Source of the DNA: Clavibacter tessellarius
GTDB lineage: Bacteria > Actinomycetota > Actinomycetes > Actinomycetales > Microbacteriaceae
Reading direction: 5' to 3'
DNA length: 64,000 nucleotides
NCBI RefSeq assembly: GCF_001618005.1
Contig: NZ_LQXA01000035.1
Span: forward strand, 124,001-188,000
This document shows, piece after piece, positions 8,506 to 16,287 of this stretch. The first letter of the stretch is position 1. Every line of letters starts with the position of its first letter. Below the pieces are notes generated by a model, which saw nothing but the letters and a program-made list of their open reading frames with translations, did not search any database and had not been told where the DNA came from. The translations under genes were made by a program, and so were the position numbers.

Positions 8506-9285
8506 GTGAGCACCGTCGACGAGATCCGCCCGTTCGCCCCCGACGAGCTGCGCGGTCGGCGCGCCCTCGTGACGGGATCCTCCCGCGGCATCGGCGCCGA
8601 CACGGTCGCCTACCTCGCCGGCGCCGGCGCGGACGTGGTCGTCAACTACCGCAACAAGGCGGCCCGCGCCGAGAAGCTCGTCGCGAAGCTGACCGAGGGC
8701 GGGTCGAAGGCCGTCGCGGTCGGGGCCGACCTGACGGACCCGGCGTCGGTGGACGCGCTCATGGCGACGATCCGCACCGAGCTCGGCGGGCTCGACGTGC
8801 TCGTGCTCAACGCGTCCGGCGGCATGGAGAGCGGCATGGCCGAGGACTACGCCATGACCCTCAACCGCGACGCGCAGCTGAACGTGCTCCGGAGCGCCCT
8901 GCCGCTCCTGACCGACGGCGGCCGGGTCGTATTCGTCACGAGCCACCAGGCCCACTTCATCCGCACCACCGAGACCATGCCCGAGTACGAGGCGGTCGCC
9001 CGCAGCAAGCGCGCGGGGGAGGACGCCCTGCGCGAGCTCATCCCCGAGCTCGACGCCCGCGGCATCGGCTTCGTCGTCGTCTCGGGCGACATGATCGAGG
9101 GCACCATCACGGCCACGCTCCTCGGCCGCATGAACCCGGAGGCCATCCAGGAGCGCAAGGAGGCATCCGGCGGCCTCTACAACGTCTCGCAGTTCGCGGC
9201 CGAGGTCGCGCGCGCGGTGGTCGACCCGATCCCCGCGGACCACCTCCGCCTCGTGGGCGACACGAGCAGCTTCCGTCCCGAGTGA
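8506..9285 (+). CDS. Short-chain dehydrogenase/reductase, SDR family
   Basis: 259 residues. The Rossmann dinucleotide motif TGSSRGIG lies at about residues 24-31, a second-strand ADLTDPASVDAL region follows, and LNASGGMESG replaces the usual NNAG. The usual YxxxK is represented by YEAVARSKRAGE, so Tyr and Lys are present but more widely spaced than normal. The substrate is unknown. GTG at 8506 was chosen because GAGGAGGAGA (8491-8500) is ideally spaced; an upstream in-frame start at 8479 has none. The spacing of the catalytic pair makes it a divergent SDR that might not act as a classical oxidoreductase. Confidence 0.85.
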   Translation: MSTVDEIRPFAPDELRGRRALVTGSSRGIGADTVAYLAGAGADVVVNYRNKAARAEKLVAKLTEGGSKAVAVGADLTDPASVDALMATIRTELGGLDVLVLNASGGMESGMAEDYAMTLNRDAQLNVLRSALPLLTDGGRVVFVTSHQAHFIRTTETMPEYEAVARSKRAGEDALRELIPELDARGIGFVVVSGDMIEGTITATLLGRMNPEAIQERKEASGGLYNVSQFAAEVARAVVDPIPADHLRLVGDTSSFRPE

Positions 9286-9323
9286 GGCGGCCGCGCGGCC
9301 CGTGGCCGGCGGCGGGCGCGGGC

Positions 9324-9329
9324 TAGGCT
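9324..9329 (+). promoter_or_regulatory. -10 box of leaderless S9 peptidase gene
   Basis: TAGGCT ends 7 bases before the ATG and there is no Shine-Dalgarno sequence, consistent with a leaderless mRNA. Confidence 0.5.
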
Positions 9330-9336
9330 CGGGGCG

Positions 9337-11424
9337 ATGAAGACCACGGATCTCGACCTCCTCACCTCCGTCTCCCGCCCCGCCGTCTCGCCCGACGGCC
9401 GCCTGGCCATCGCGTCCGTGACGCGGCCGCGGGTGCATGCCGACGCGTACACCGGCCAGCTGTGGGAGGTGGCGATCGACGGATCCGTGCCGCCGCGCCG
9501 CATCACGCGCGGGTTCCGGGACACGGCGCCCCGCCTGTCGCCCGACGGCGCCGTGCTGGCGTTCCTGCGCGCGGAGCCGAAGGGCCCGCCGCAGCTGCAC
9601 GTGGTCCGCGCCTCGGGCGGCGAGCCCGTCGCCGTGACCGACGAGCTGCTCGGGGTCGGCGCGTACGACTGGGCGCCGGACGGGACGCGCATCGTGTACG
9701 CGGCACGTGTCGCCGAGCCCGGCCGGTACGGGAGCGTCGAGGGCGTCTCCTCCGCGGCCGAGCCCGCCCGGCGGATCACGACCACGAAGTACCTCGCCAA
9801 CGGGCTCGGCTGGTCGACCGACCGGCACGTGCAGCTCCACCTCGTGGAGGTCCCGGACCTGGACGCCGAGCCGTTCGCGGCGGCGGTGCCGTCGGGGTAC
9901 CCGGACGCCGCGGATCCGGCCGTGCGCGGCACGGGCGCGGACGCCACGCCGTCGGCCGCCGAGCGCGCCGGGGTGCCGCCCGTCGTCCGGCTCACCGACG
10001 AGCCGGTGGACCACGGATCCCCGCGCTTCTCCGCCGACGGGTCCGAGGTCCTCTTCGTCGCCTCGCGGCACGAGAGCCGCGACGACGACCTGCTCGCCGG
10101 CGCCTACGCCGTGGCGGTGCCCGCCCGCGGCGCGGCCCCGTCGGGCGTGGCCGAGGTGCGCACGGTCGTCTCGCACGAGGCCGGGCTGGGCATCGGCGAG
10201 GCGGTCGCCGTGGCCGGGGGCCGCGTCTTCCTGCTCGCCCAAGACCTGGGGGAGAGCGGCGTCGACTTCGTCGCGCGCAACACGTCCCTCTACGTGCTCG
10301 ATCCCGGCGACGCCGCCCCGCGCGTCCTCACGGACGCGGAGACGACCGATCTCGGCGGCAGCGACATCACCGTGCTCGACCGGGACGCCGTGCTCGTCCT
10401 CAACGCCTCGCGCGGGACCGTGCAGCTGCTGCGCGTCGACACGGACGGGGCCGTCGAGGCCCTCGTCGACGACCAGGTCGAGGTCACGGGGGTCGGCGTC
10501 GGGGGAGCGACCATCGTGGTCTCCCTGACGGATCCGCGCACGCACGGCGACCTCGCGCTCGTCCGCGACGACCGCGCGCCCGACGCGAGCTCGGCCCTCG
10601 TCCCGCTCACCGACTTCTCCGCCTCGCTCCGCGAGCGCGGCATCCGTCCGCTGCACGAGCTCGTGGTCGACGGCCGCGACGGATACCCCGTGCACGGCTG
10701 GGTCGTGCTGCCGGAGGGGGAGGGGCCGCACCCGGTCCTCCTCGTGATCCACGGCGGACCGTACGCGGCCTACGGCGTGCACCTGTTCGACGAGGCGCAG
10801 GTCTACTCCGACGCCGGCTACGCCGTCCTCCTGTGCAACCCGCGCGGCGCCGCCGGGTACGGGCAGGCGCACGGACGCGTCATCAAGGAGCGGATGGGCA
10901 CGGTCGACATGCACGACGTGCTCGACTTCCTCGACGGCGCGATCGCGGTGCACGAGTCCCTCGACGGATCGCGCACCGGCATCATGGGCGGGTCGTACGG
11001 CGGCTACCTCACGGCCTGGACCATCGCGCACGAGCACCGCTTCCAGGGCGCGATCGTGGAGCGCGGCTTCCTCGACCCGGAGCTCTTCACCGGCACGTCC
11101 GACATCGGCACGTTCTTCGGCGAGGAGTACACGGGCCATGACGAGGAGACGCGTCGCGCGCAGAGCCCGCAGGCGTCCGCGCACCAGGTGCGCACGCCCA
11201 CGCTCGTCGTCCACTCCGAGGACGACCTGCGCTGCCCGCTGTCGCAGGCCGAGCGGTACCACCTCGCGCTGGTGCGCGCGGGCGTCGAGACCGAGATGCT
11301 CGTGTTCCCGGGCGAGGACCACGAGCTGAGCCGCTCGGGCCGCCCGCGGCACCGCGTGCAGCGGTTCGAGGCGATCCTCGAGTGGTGGGCGCGGCACCTG
11401 CCCGTCGGCGGAGGCACCCGATGA
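9337..11424 (+). CDS. S9 family prolyl oligopeptidase-like serine peptidase
   Basis: 695 residues. The N-terminal two thirds form a WD40/TolB-like beta-propeller with repeated SPDG, APDG and SADG turns. The C-terminal alpha/beta hydrolase domain carries the nucleophile in GGSYGGYLTAW. The acid is in VVHSEDDLRCP and the His in GEDHELSRSG. HGGPYAAYG supplies the oxyanion region. This matches acylaminoacyl-peptidase/dipeptidyl-peptidase type enzymes that trim short peptides. There is no signal peptide, so it is cytoplasmic. Its stop overlaps the NUDIX start (ATGA), so the two are co-translated. Confidence 0.9.
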   Translation: MKTTDLDLLTSVSRPAVSPDGRLAIASVTRPRVHADAYTGQLWEVAIDGSVPPRRITRGFRDTAPRLSPDGAVLAFLRAEPKGPPQLHVVRASGGEPVAVTDELLGVGAYDWAPDGTRIVYAARVAEPGRYGSVEGVSSAAEPARRITTTKYLANGLGWSTDRHVQLHLVEVPDLDAEPFAAAVPSGYPDAADPAVRGTGADATPSAAERAGVPPVVRLTDEPVDHGSPRFSADGSEVLFVASRHESRDDDLLAGAYAVAVPARGAAPSGVAEVRTVVSHEAGLGIGEAVAVAGGRVFLLAQDLGESGVDFVARNTSLYVLDPGDAAPRVLTDAETTDLGGSDITVLDRDAVLVLNASRGTVQLLRVDTDGAVEALVDDQVEVTGVGVGGATIVVSLTDPRTHGDLALVRDDRAPDASSALVPLTDFSASLRERGIRPLHELVVDGRDGYPVHGWVVLPEGEGPHPVLLVIHGGPYAAYGVHLFDEAQVYSDAGYAVLLCNPRGAAGYGQAHGRVIKERMGTVDMHDVLDFLDGAIAVHESLDGSRTGIMGGSYGGYLTAWTIAHEHRFQGAIVERGFLDPELFTGTSDIGTFFGEEYTGHDEETRRAQSPQASAHQVRTPTLVVHSEDDLRCPLSQAERYHLALVRAGVETEMLVFPGEDHELSRSGRPRHRVQRFEAILEWWARHLPVGGGTR

Positions 11425-11894
11425 GCGACGGCGAGGTCGTGCGGCACGTCCGCGACACCGCGCGGATCCTGCTCGTCGACGAGCGCGACCGCCTGCTGCT
11501 CTTCCTCACGAACTACTCCACGGACGTGGACCTGCCGCCGCGCTGGCTGACGCCCGGCGGCGGGATCGACCCGGGCGAGACGCCGGCCGTCGCGGCGCGC
11601 CGGGAGCTGTTCGAGGAGACCGGGATGCGCGTCGACTCCGTGGGCGAACCCGTCTGGGAGCACGACTACGCGCGCAACCGGATCGACGGCGGACTCGACG
11701 TCGGCCACTCGACGTTCTACCTGGTGCGGACGGAGGCGTTCGCGCCCGTGTCGGACAACTGGATGCCCGACGAGTTCGACGACATCCACGCGCACCGCTG
11801 GTTCACGCTCGACGAGCTGGCGTCGACCGAGGATCCGGTCGAGCCGGCGGAGCTCGTCGAGGTCGCGCGCAAGGTGCTGTCCACCCGGTCGTGA
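11421..11894 (+). CDS. NUDIX hydrolase
   Basis: 157 residues from the ATG that overlaps the peptidase stop. The NUDIX box is intact: GGGIDPGETPAVAARRELFEETG fits GX5EX7REUXEEXGU, with the metal-binding glutamates. The C-terminal part reads WMPDEFDDIHAHRWFTLDEL, a common ending in MutT-like enzymes of unknown substrate. It probably hydrolyses a nucleoside diphosphate derivative, but the substrate cannot be read from sequence. An upstream in-frame ATG at 11382 lies inside the peptidase gene and is not preferred. Confidence 0.9.
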   Translation: MSDGEVVRHVRDTARILLVDERDRLLLFLTNYSTDVDLPPRWLTPGGGIDPGETPAVAARRELFEETGMRVDSVGEPVWEHDYARNRIDGGLDVGHSTFYLVRTEAFAPVSDNWMPDEFDDIHAHRWFTLDELASTEDPVEPAELVEVARKVLSTRS

Positions 11895-11901
11895 TGCGGC
11901 C

Positions 11902-11919
11902 CGGAGGGCGTTCCCTCCG
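11902..11919. terminator. Short hairpin between NUDIX gene and lacI-type gene
   Basis: A 7-bp perfect stem CGGAGGG/CCCTCCG with a CGTT loop lies between the two convergent stop codons. It is weak but positioned to end either transcript. Confidence 0.4.
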
Positions 11920-11955
11920 CGCGACGCCGTCGCCTGTCCCGCCCGGCGGGGAGCG

Positions 11956-12972
11956 CTAGCGACGCCGCGGGGCCGGCCCCGTGCTCTCGCGCGCGACGAC
12001 GACCGCCTCGTCCGTGGTGAGCGGCGCGGTCGGCTCTCCCGCCATCAGGGACTCCAGCTGCCCGAAGGCGCGGGTGCCGAGGGCGGCGAAGTCCTGGCGT
12101 GCGGTCGTGAGGGCAGGCGAGAAGAGCTGGGCGATCGGGTGGTCGTCGAAGCCCGCGACGCTGACGTCGGCTGGGACGGCACGGCCCTCGTCGGCGAGGC
12201 CGCGGATGACGCCCATGGCGATCTCGTCGTTGCCGCACAGGACGGCCGTCACGTCCTCGTGGGCGAGCTGTCGGCCGATCGCGCGGCCTGACGCCGGCTC
12301 CCACGTGGCGTCGTGGATCGTCGGCTCCTCGATGCCGCTCTCGGCGAGGGTCCGGCGCCACCCGGTCGTGCGGCCGTCCTCCTTGCCGGACGGGGGCACG
12401 CGCACGTAGTGGACGGTGCGGTGCCCGAGCTCGAGCAGGTGACGGGTGAGCGCCGCGGATCCCGCGGCCTCGTCGATGACGGCCTGCGGGACGGCGGCGG
12501 CGATCTCGCCGGAGATGGCGACGGTGGGCAGGGACGACGGGACGGCGGCGAGGGCGGCGACGCCCTGGGGGTCGAACTTCAGCACGACGACGCCGGCGAC
12601 CGCCTGCTGGAGCGCGAAGTCGACCGCCGTGCCGACCTCCTCCGGGTCCACCGAGTCGACGACCGTGATGCTCACGAGGTACCCGGACGCGCGTGCGCTC
12701 ACCTCGATCCCGCGGAGGGTCTCGGCGTAGCCGTAGCGCGAGGTGCCGCCGGACAGCACGGCGATGACCCGGGACCGCCCGTTGGCCAGCGCCCGGGCGG
12801 CCGGGTTCGGGCGGTAGCCGAGCTCCTGGATCGCCTTCCGCACCCGCTCCGTCTTCTCGGCGCTCACGCGCGCGGCGCCGGTGATCACCCGGGACACGGT
12901 GGGCGCGGAGACGCCGGCGACGCGGGCGACGTCGTCGAGGTTGGCGGGTCGGCCGGCGGGGACGGTGGGCAT
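11956..12972 (-). CDS. LacI-family transcriptional repressor of the galactoside operon
   Basis: 338 residues. The N-terminal LacI HTH and hinge helix are clear: NLDDVARVAGVSAPTVSRVI followed by VRKAIQELGYRPNPAARAL. A periplasmic-binding-protein-like sensor domain follows (SRVIAVLSGG, AVLCGNDEIAMGVIRGLADEG, VPADVSVAGFDDHPIA). GAGGGG lies 5 bases before the ATG at 12972. It is the last gene of the leftward sugar operon, 35 bases after the second permease, so it is likely autoregulated with the operon. The two LacI-type palindromes at 21259-21317 are its likely targets. The inducer is unknown; a galactose-containing sugar is the natural guess. Confidence 0.92.
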   Translation of the reverse strand: MPTVPAGRPANLDDVARVAGVSAPTVSRVITGAARVSAEKTERVRKAIQELGYRPNPAARALANGRSRVIAVLSGGTSRYGYAETLRGIEVSARASGYLVSITVVDSVDPEEVGTAVDFALQQAVAGVVVLKFDPQGVAALAAVPSSLPTVAISGEIAAAVPQAVIDEAAGSAALTRHLLELGHRTVHYVRVPPSGKEDGRTTGWRRTLAESGIEEPTIHDATWEPASGRAIGRQLAHEDVTAVLCGNDEIAMGVIRGLADEGRAVPADVSVAGFDDHPIAQLFSPALTTARQDFAALGTRAFGQLESLMAGEPTAPLTTDEAVVVARESTGPAPRRR

Positions 12973-13007
12973 GATCCCCTCACCATATGGCGGGACGACC
13001 GCGGCGG

Positions 13008-13937
13008 TCACTTGACGGCGCCACTGGTGATGCCCGCGATGATCTTGCGCTGCATGACCATGAAGGTGACGAGCAGCGGCAGGCTCATCACGATGACGTA
13101 GGCGAAGATCAGGTGCCAGTTCTGCAGGTAGAGCCCGCTCGAGGCGACCTGGAAGAGGTTGAGCGGGAGGGTGTCGAGACGCCCGCCGACCACGAACAGC
13201 GCGTAGAAGACGTCGTTCCAGACGTACAGGCAGATGAGGATCGTCGCGGTGGCCAGGGTCGGACCGAGCAGCGGCAGGATGATGCGGACGAACACGCGCA
13301 CGGGTCCGGCGCCGTCGACGCGGGCCGCCTCCTCCAACTCGACCGGGATCGTGCGGACGAATCCGGTGACGAAGAAGACGACTGTCGAGAGGTACATGCC
13401 CATGTACACGGCGATCATGCCCTCCGGCGTGCCCGCGAGCCCGATCTGGCGCAGCAGCAGCACGATCGTGACGACGGCCGGCGGGAGCACGATGCCGCTG
13501 ATGGACAGGGCGTAGACGACCGCCATCACGCGGCTCGAGCGGCGGGCGAGGACCCACGAGGCCATGGATCCCAGCAGCAGCACCCCGAGCACCGAGGGGA
13601 CCATGACGAGCAGGCTGCCGAGGAAGGCCGGGAGCATGCGGCCGTCGGCGACCACGGTGGCGACGTTCTCGAGCAGCTGCCACCGGGAGGGCGGTGCGAG
13701 GTCCGGTCGCAGCGCCTCGGCCTGGTCCTTGCCTGCCGTGACGACGACCATCCAGAACGGGATGCCCAGGAGGATCACGACGAGGGCGATCGCCGCGAGG
13801 GGCTGGAGGATCGGACGTCGAGGCCGCCGGGCGCCCCGCCGTCGCGGAGCGTCCGCGCCCGGCCGCCCGGCGGCCGAGGACGCTCGCGGGTCGGACGGGG
13901 CCCCGAGGGTCGGGGAGGCGGCGGCGGAGACGTTCAC
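13008..13937 (-). CDS. Carbohydrate ABC transporter permease (MalG type)
   Basis: 309 residues, GTG start overlapping the preceding permease stop by 4 bases. The N-terminal 45 residues are a Pro/Arg-rich cytoplasmic tail. About six transmembrane helices follow. The permease signature EAARVDGAGPVRVFVRIILP (the EAA loop that docks the ATPase) is intact, and the C-terminus GITSGAVK is typical of MalG-type CUT1 permeases. It pairs with the MalF-type protein and the lipoprotein encoded upstream. No ATP-binding subunit lies in the operon, so a shared MsiK-like ATPase encoded elsewhere is the likely energiser. Confidence 0.93.
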   Translation of the reverse strand: MNVSAAASPTLGAPSDPRASSAAGRPGADAPRRRGARRPRRPILQPLAAIALVVILLGIPFWMVVVTAGKDQAEALRPDLAPPSRWQLLENVATVVADGRMLPAFLGSLLVMVPSVLGVLLLGSMASWVLARRSSRVMAVVYALSISGIVLPPAVVTIVLLLRQIGLAGTPEGMIAVYMGMYLSTVVFFVTGFVRTIPVELEEAARVDGAGPVRVFVRIILPLLGPTLATATILICLYVWNDVFYALFVVGGRLDTLPLNLFQVASSGLYLQNWHLIFAYVIVMSLPLLVTFMVMQRKIIAGITSGAVK

Positions 13938-14896
13938 GAGAGCACGTCCTCTCTCGTGCGCAGGATGCGGATGACCGGGAAGGCGAGCACCGCGACCATG
14001 AGGAAGAGCGCGAGGCTCATCGTCGTGGCCTGGGCGAAGAGCCCCTGCCCGAAGGTGCGGAAGATGAAGATGTCCAGGAGCTCCGTGGTGCCGCCCGGGC
14101 CGCCCCCCGTGGTGGCCTGCACCACGTCGAAGCCGTTCATGGATCCGAGCAGCGAGGTGGCGACGTTGAACGTGACCGCGGGCGCGAGGAGCGGGAAGCG
14201 GATGGTGCGGAAGGTGGCCCACCAGCCGGCGCCGTCGAGGCGGGCGGCCTCGAGGACGTCGCCGCTGATGGTCTTGAGGCCGGCGAGGTAGATGAGCATC
14301 GAGAGGCCCATCCACTTCCACGCGTGGATGAGGGCGACGACGACGATGGTCCAGGTGGTGCTGCCGAGCCATGCGGTCGTGACCGGGGTGCCCGTGACGG
14401 CGCCGAGGATCGCGTTCACTGCGCCGTCGGGCTTGAGGAGCGCCTGGAAGACGTAGCCGACGGCCAGGGCGGACATGACGACGGGGACGAAGAACGCGAC
14501 GCGCGCCATGCGGTTCACGCGGGTGTCCGCCTCCAGGACGAGGGCGAGCACCAGCCCGGAGAGGTTCTGGAGGACGGCCACGAGGACGGCGTACACGAGC
14601 GTGATCCGGAGGCCTCCGACGAGGCTGCCGTCGGCGAGCAGGGAGGCGAAGTTGTCCGTGCCGACGAACGCGATGCTCGACTTGTAGCTCGACCAGTCCG
14701 TGAACGCGTAGACGAAGTCGAAGGCGGTCGGGATGAGGAAGAACACCACGAGCACGACGAGGGCGGGGACGAGGAACCACGCGGGGTGGTCGTGTGACCG
14801 GCGGCGGGTCGTCCCGCCGCGTCGGCCGGCGGCGGGCGGAGGGGTGGCCGATGGCCGCGCGGTCGGGGCGCGGAGTGCGGTCGGGGATGCGGTCAT
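13934..14896 (-). CDS. Carbohydrate ABC transporter permease (MalF type)
   Basis: 320 residues, ATG at 14896 with GAGGAG 5 bases upstream. A Pro/Arg-rich N-terminal tail precedes six predicted transmembrane helices (first: WFLVPALVVLVVFFLIP). The EAA loop EAARLDGAGWWATFRTIRFP is intact. A hairpin separates it from the upstream binding-protein gene and it is translationally coupled to the MalG-type gene downstream. It is one half of the CUT1 import channel for the sugar delivered by the neighbouring lipoprotein. Confidence 0.93.
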   Translation of the reverse strand: MTASPTALRAPTARPSATPPPAAGRRGGTTRRRSHDHPAWFLVPALVVLVVFFLIPTAFDFVYAFTDWSSYKSSIAFVGTDNFASLLADGSLVGGLRITLVYAVLVAVLQNLSGLVLALVLEADTRVNRMARVAFFVPVVMSALAVGYVFQALLKPDGAVNAILGAVTGTPVTTAWLGSTTWTIVVVALIHAWKWMGLSMLIYLAGLKTISGDVLEAARLDGAGWWATFRTIRFPLLAPAVTFNVATSLLGSMNGFDVVQATTGGGPGGTTELLDIFIFRTFGQGLFAQATTMSLALFLMVAVLAFPVIRILRTREDVLS

Positions 14897-14918
14897 GGGG
14901 GCTCCTCGAGGATGCGGG

Positions 14919-14945
14919 GACGAGGCGGCGCGCGGCCGCCCCGTC
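14919..14945 (-). other. Intercistronic stem-loop between binding-protein and permease genes
   Basis: An 11-bp stem with one mismatch (14919-14929 with 14935-14945) and a five-base loop. Stem-loops in this position commonly protect binding-protein mRNA and lower permease expression; that role is inferred. Confidence 0.45.
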
Positions 14946-14970
14946 GGGGACGTGCGGAGGGGAGGGGCGG

Positions 14971-16287
14971 CTAGAAGCCGGTGGCGCCCTGCGCCTTGGC
15001 GAGCTCGGCGAACTGCCGCTGGGTGGCCTCCGCGACCTCCTGGGGCGTCATCGTCCCCTGCAGCATGTCGGCGAGGTCGAGGTAGAGGTCCGGGTTGGCG
15101 ATGGCGAGCACCTGCATGGATCCCACGGCGTCGGGGACGGACGCGGCCGCGGCCCGGAGCGCCTCGGGTACGTCGGACGGGGTGTCCACCCCCGTGAGGA
15201 CCGGCACGGTCGACTGGTCCTGGACGAAGGCGGGGTAGCTCTCGCCCATCCAGTAGGAGAGGAACTGGCGCGCGGCGGCCTCCCGCTTCGCGTCGCCGGT
15301 GCGGAACGCGACGAGCGCGTCGCTCTGGTCGGGGATGAAGGTGGCGACGTTGCCCGTGGGGGAGATGGGGAAGAAGCCGATCTTCTCGTTCAGCTCCGCG
15401 GTGTCGGCCTTGGCCTGGAGCTGCGTGAAGAAGCTGTTCACCTGCATGACCATGGCGGCGCGGCCGGACAGGAGGGCGTCGCCCTGGTCCTCGAAGGTGG
15501 CCGTCCGGATGTCGGAGTTGAACAGGCCCTCGTCGACGAGCCCCTGGTATCCGTCGATGGCGTCCTGGATGGTGGGATCGGTGAACTTCTCCTTCCCGGA
15601 GTCGACGCGGTCCCAGAGGCCGCCCTTCGCCGCGTCGGCGAGGGCGACGGACACCCACCACTGCGTGGCCCACTTGTCGCCGCCCATCTCGAAGAAGGGC
15701 GTGACGCCCCTGGCCTTGAGCTCGCGCGCGTCGGCGAGGAACTCGTCCCAGCCGGTCGGGGTCGTGGTGATGCCGGCGTCGGCCAGGACCTGCTTGTTGT
15801 AGTAGACGCCCTCGACGGCGGGGGTCGAGACGAGGGCGGCGTAGCGCGTGTCGTCGAGCACGCCGGTGATGCCGGCGTAGTCCGCGGCGTACGAGCCGAG
15901 CCACGGGGCGCCGTCGAGGGGCTGGAGGTGCTGCTTCGCGTTCAGCGCCGTGAGGCTCGATGCGGTGGGCTGCCAGAAGGCGAGGTCGGGCTCGTCGCCG
16001 GTCGCGACCTTGGTCTGGACCCCCTGCTCGTAGGGATCGGGGATGGTCTGCACCTCGACCTTCGCGCCGGTCGCCGCCTCGAAGCCCGCGACGACGCTGT
16101 CGGGGGTCTTCGTGCTGTTCTGCGCGGCCCAGATGGTCAGGGTCGTGCCGGTCAGGTCGGCGTCCTCGGCCGGCCAGGTGACGGGTCCGGCCGCGGGGCC
16201 TCCCGCTCCGGGGTCGCTGCAGGCGGTGAGCGCGAGGGCGGCGGTGAGGGCGAGTGCCGTCGCGCCGGTCTTCCAGGTGAGCTTCAT
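14971..16287 (-). CDS. Extracellular sugar-binding lipoprotein of ABC transporter
   Basis: 438 residues, the normal size for CUT1 binding proteins. The N-terminus KLTWKTGATALALTAALALTAC ends in the lipobox LTAC, so Cys is the lipidated first residue of the mature protein. The body has family-1 features: LTIWAAQNSTKTPDSVVAGFEAATGAKVEVQ near the N-terminus and GRAAMVMQVNSFFTQL in the middle. GAAGGA precedes the ATG. The ATG overlaps the stop of the GH36 gene (ATGA), an unusually tight link between a cytoplasmic hydrolase and its transporter. The ligand is inferred to be an alpha-galactoside from that neighbour. Confidence 0.93.
   Translation of the reverse strand: MKLTWKTGATALALTAALALTACSDPGAGGPAAGPVTWPAEDADLTGTTLTIWAAQNSTKTPDSVVAGFEAATGAKVEVQTIPDPYEQGVQTKVATGDEPDLAFWQPTASSLTALNAKQHLQPLDGAPWLGSYAADYAGITGVLDDTRYAALVSTPAVEGVYYNKQVLADAGITTTPTGWDEFLADARELKARGVTPFFEMGGDKWATQWWVSVALADAAKGGLWDRVDSGKEKFTDPTIQDAIDGYQGLVDEGLFNSDIRTATFEDQGDALLSGRAAMVMQVNSFFTQLQAKADTAELNEKIGFFPISPTGNVATFIPDQSDALVAFRTGDAKREAAARQFLSYWMGESYPAFVQDQSTVPVLTGVDTPSDVPEALRAAAASVPDAVGSMQVLAIANPDLYLDLADMLQGTMTPQEVAEATQRQFAELAKAQGATGF

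Noticed and set aside
8401-11397. A 998-codon minus-strand frame across the SDR and S9 peptidase genes
   Set aside because: It is antisense to genes with intact catalytic motifs; the translation is a repetitive charged sequence without a domain.
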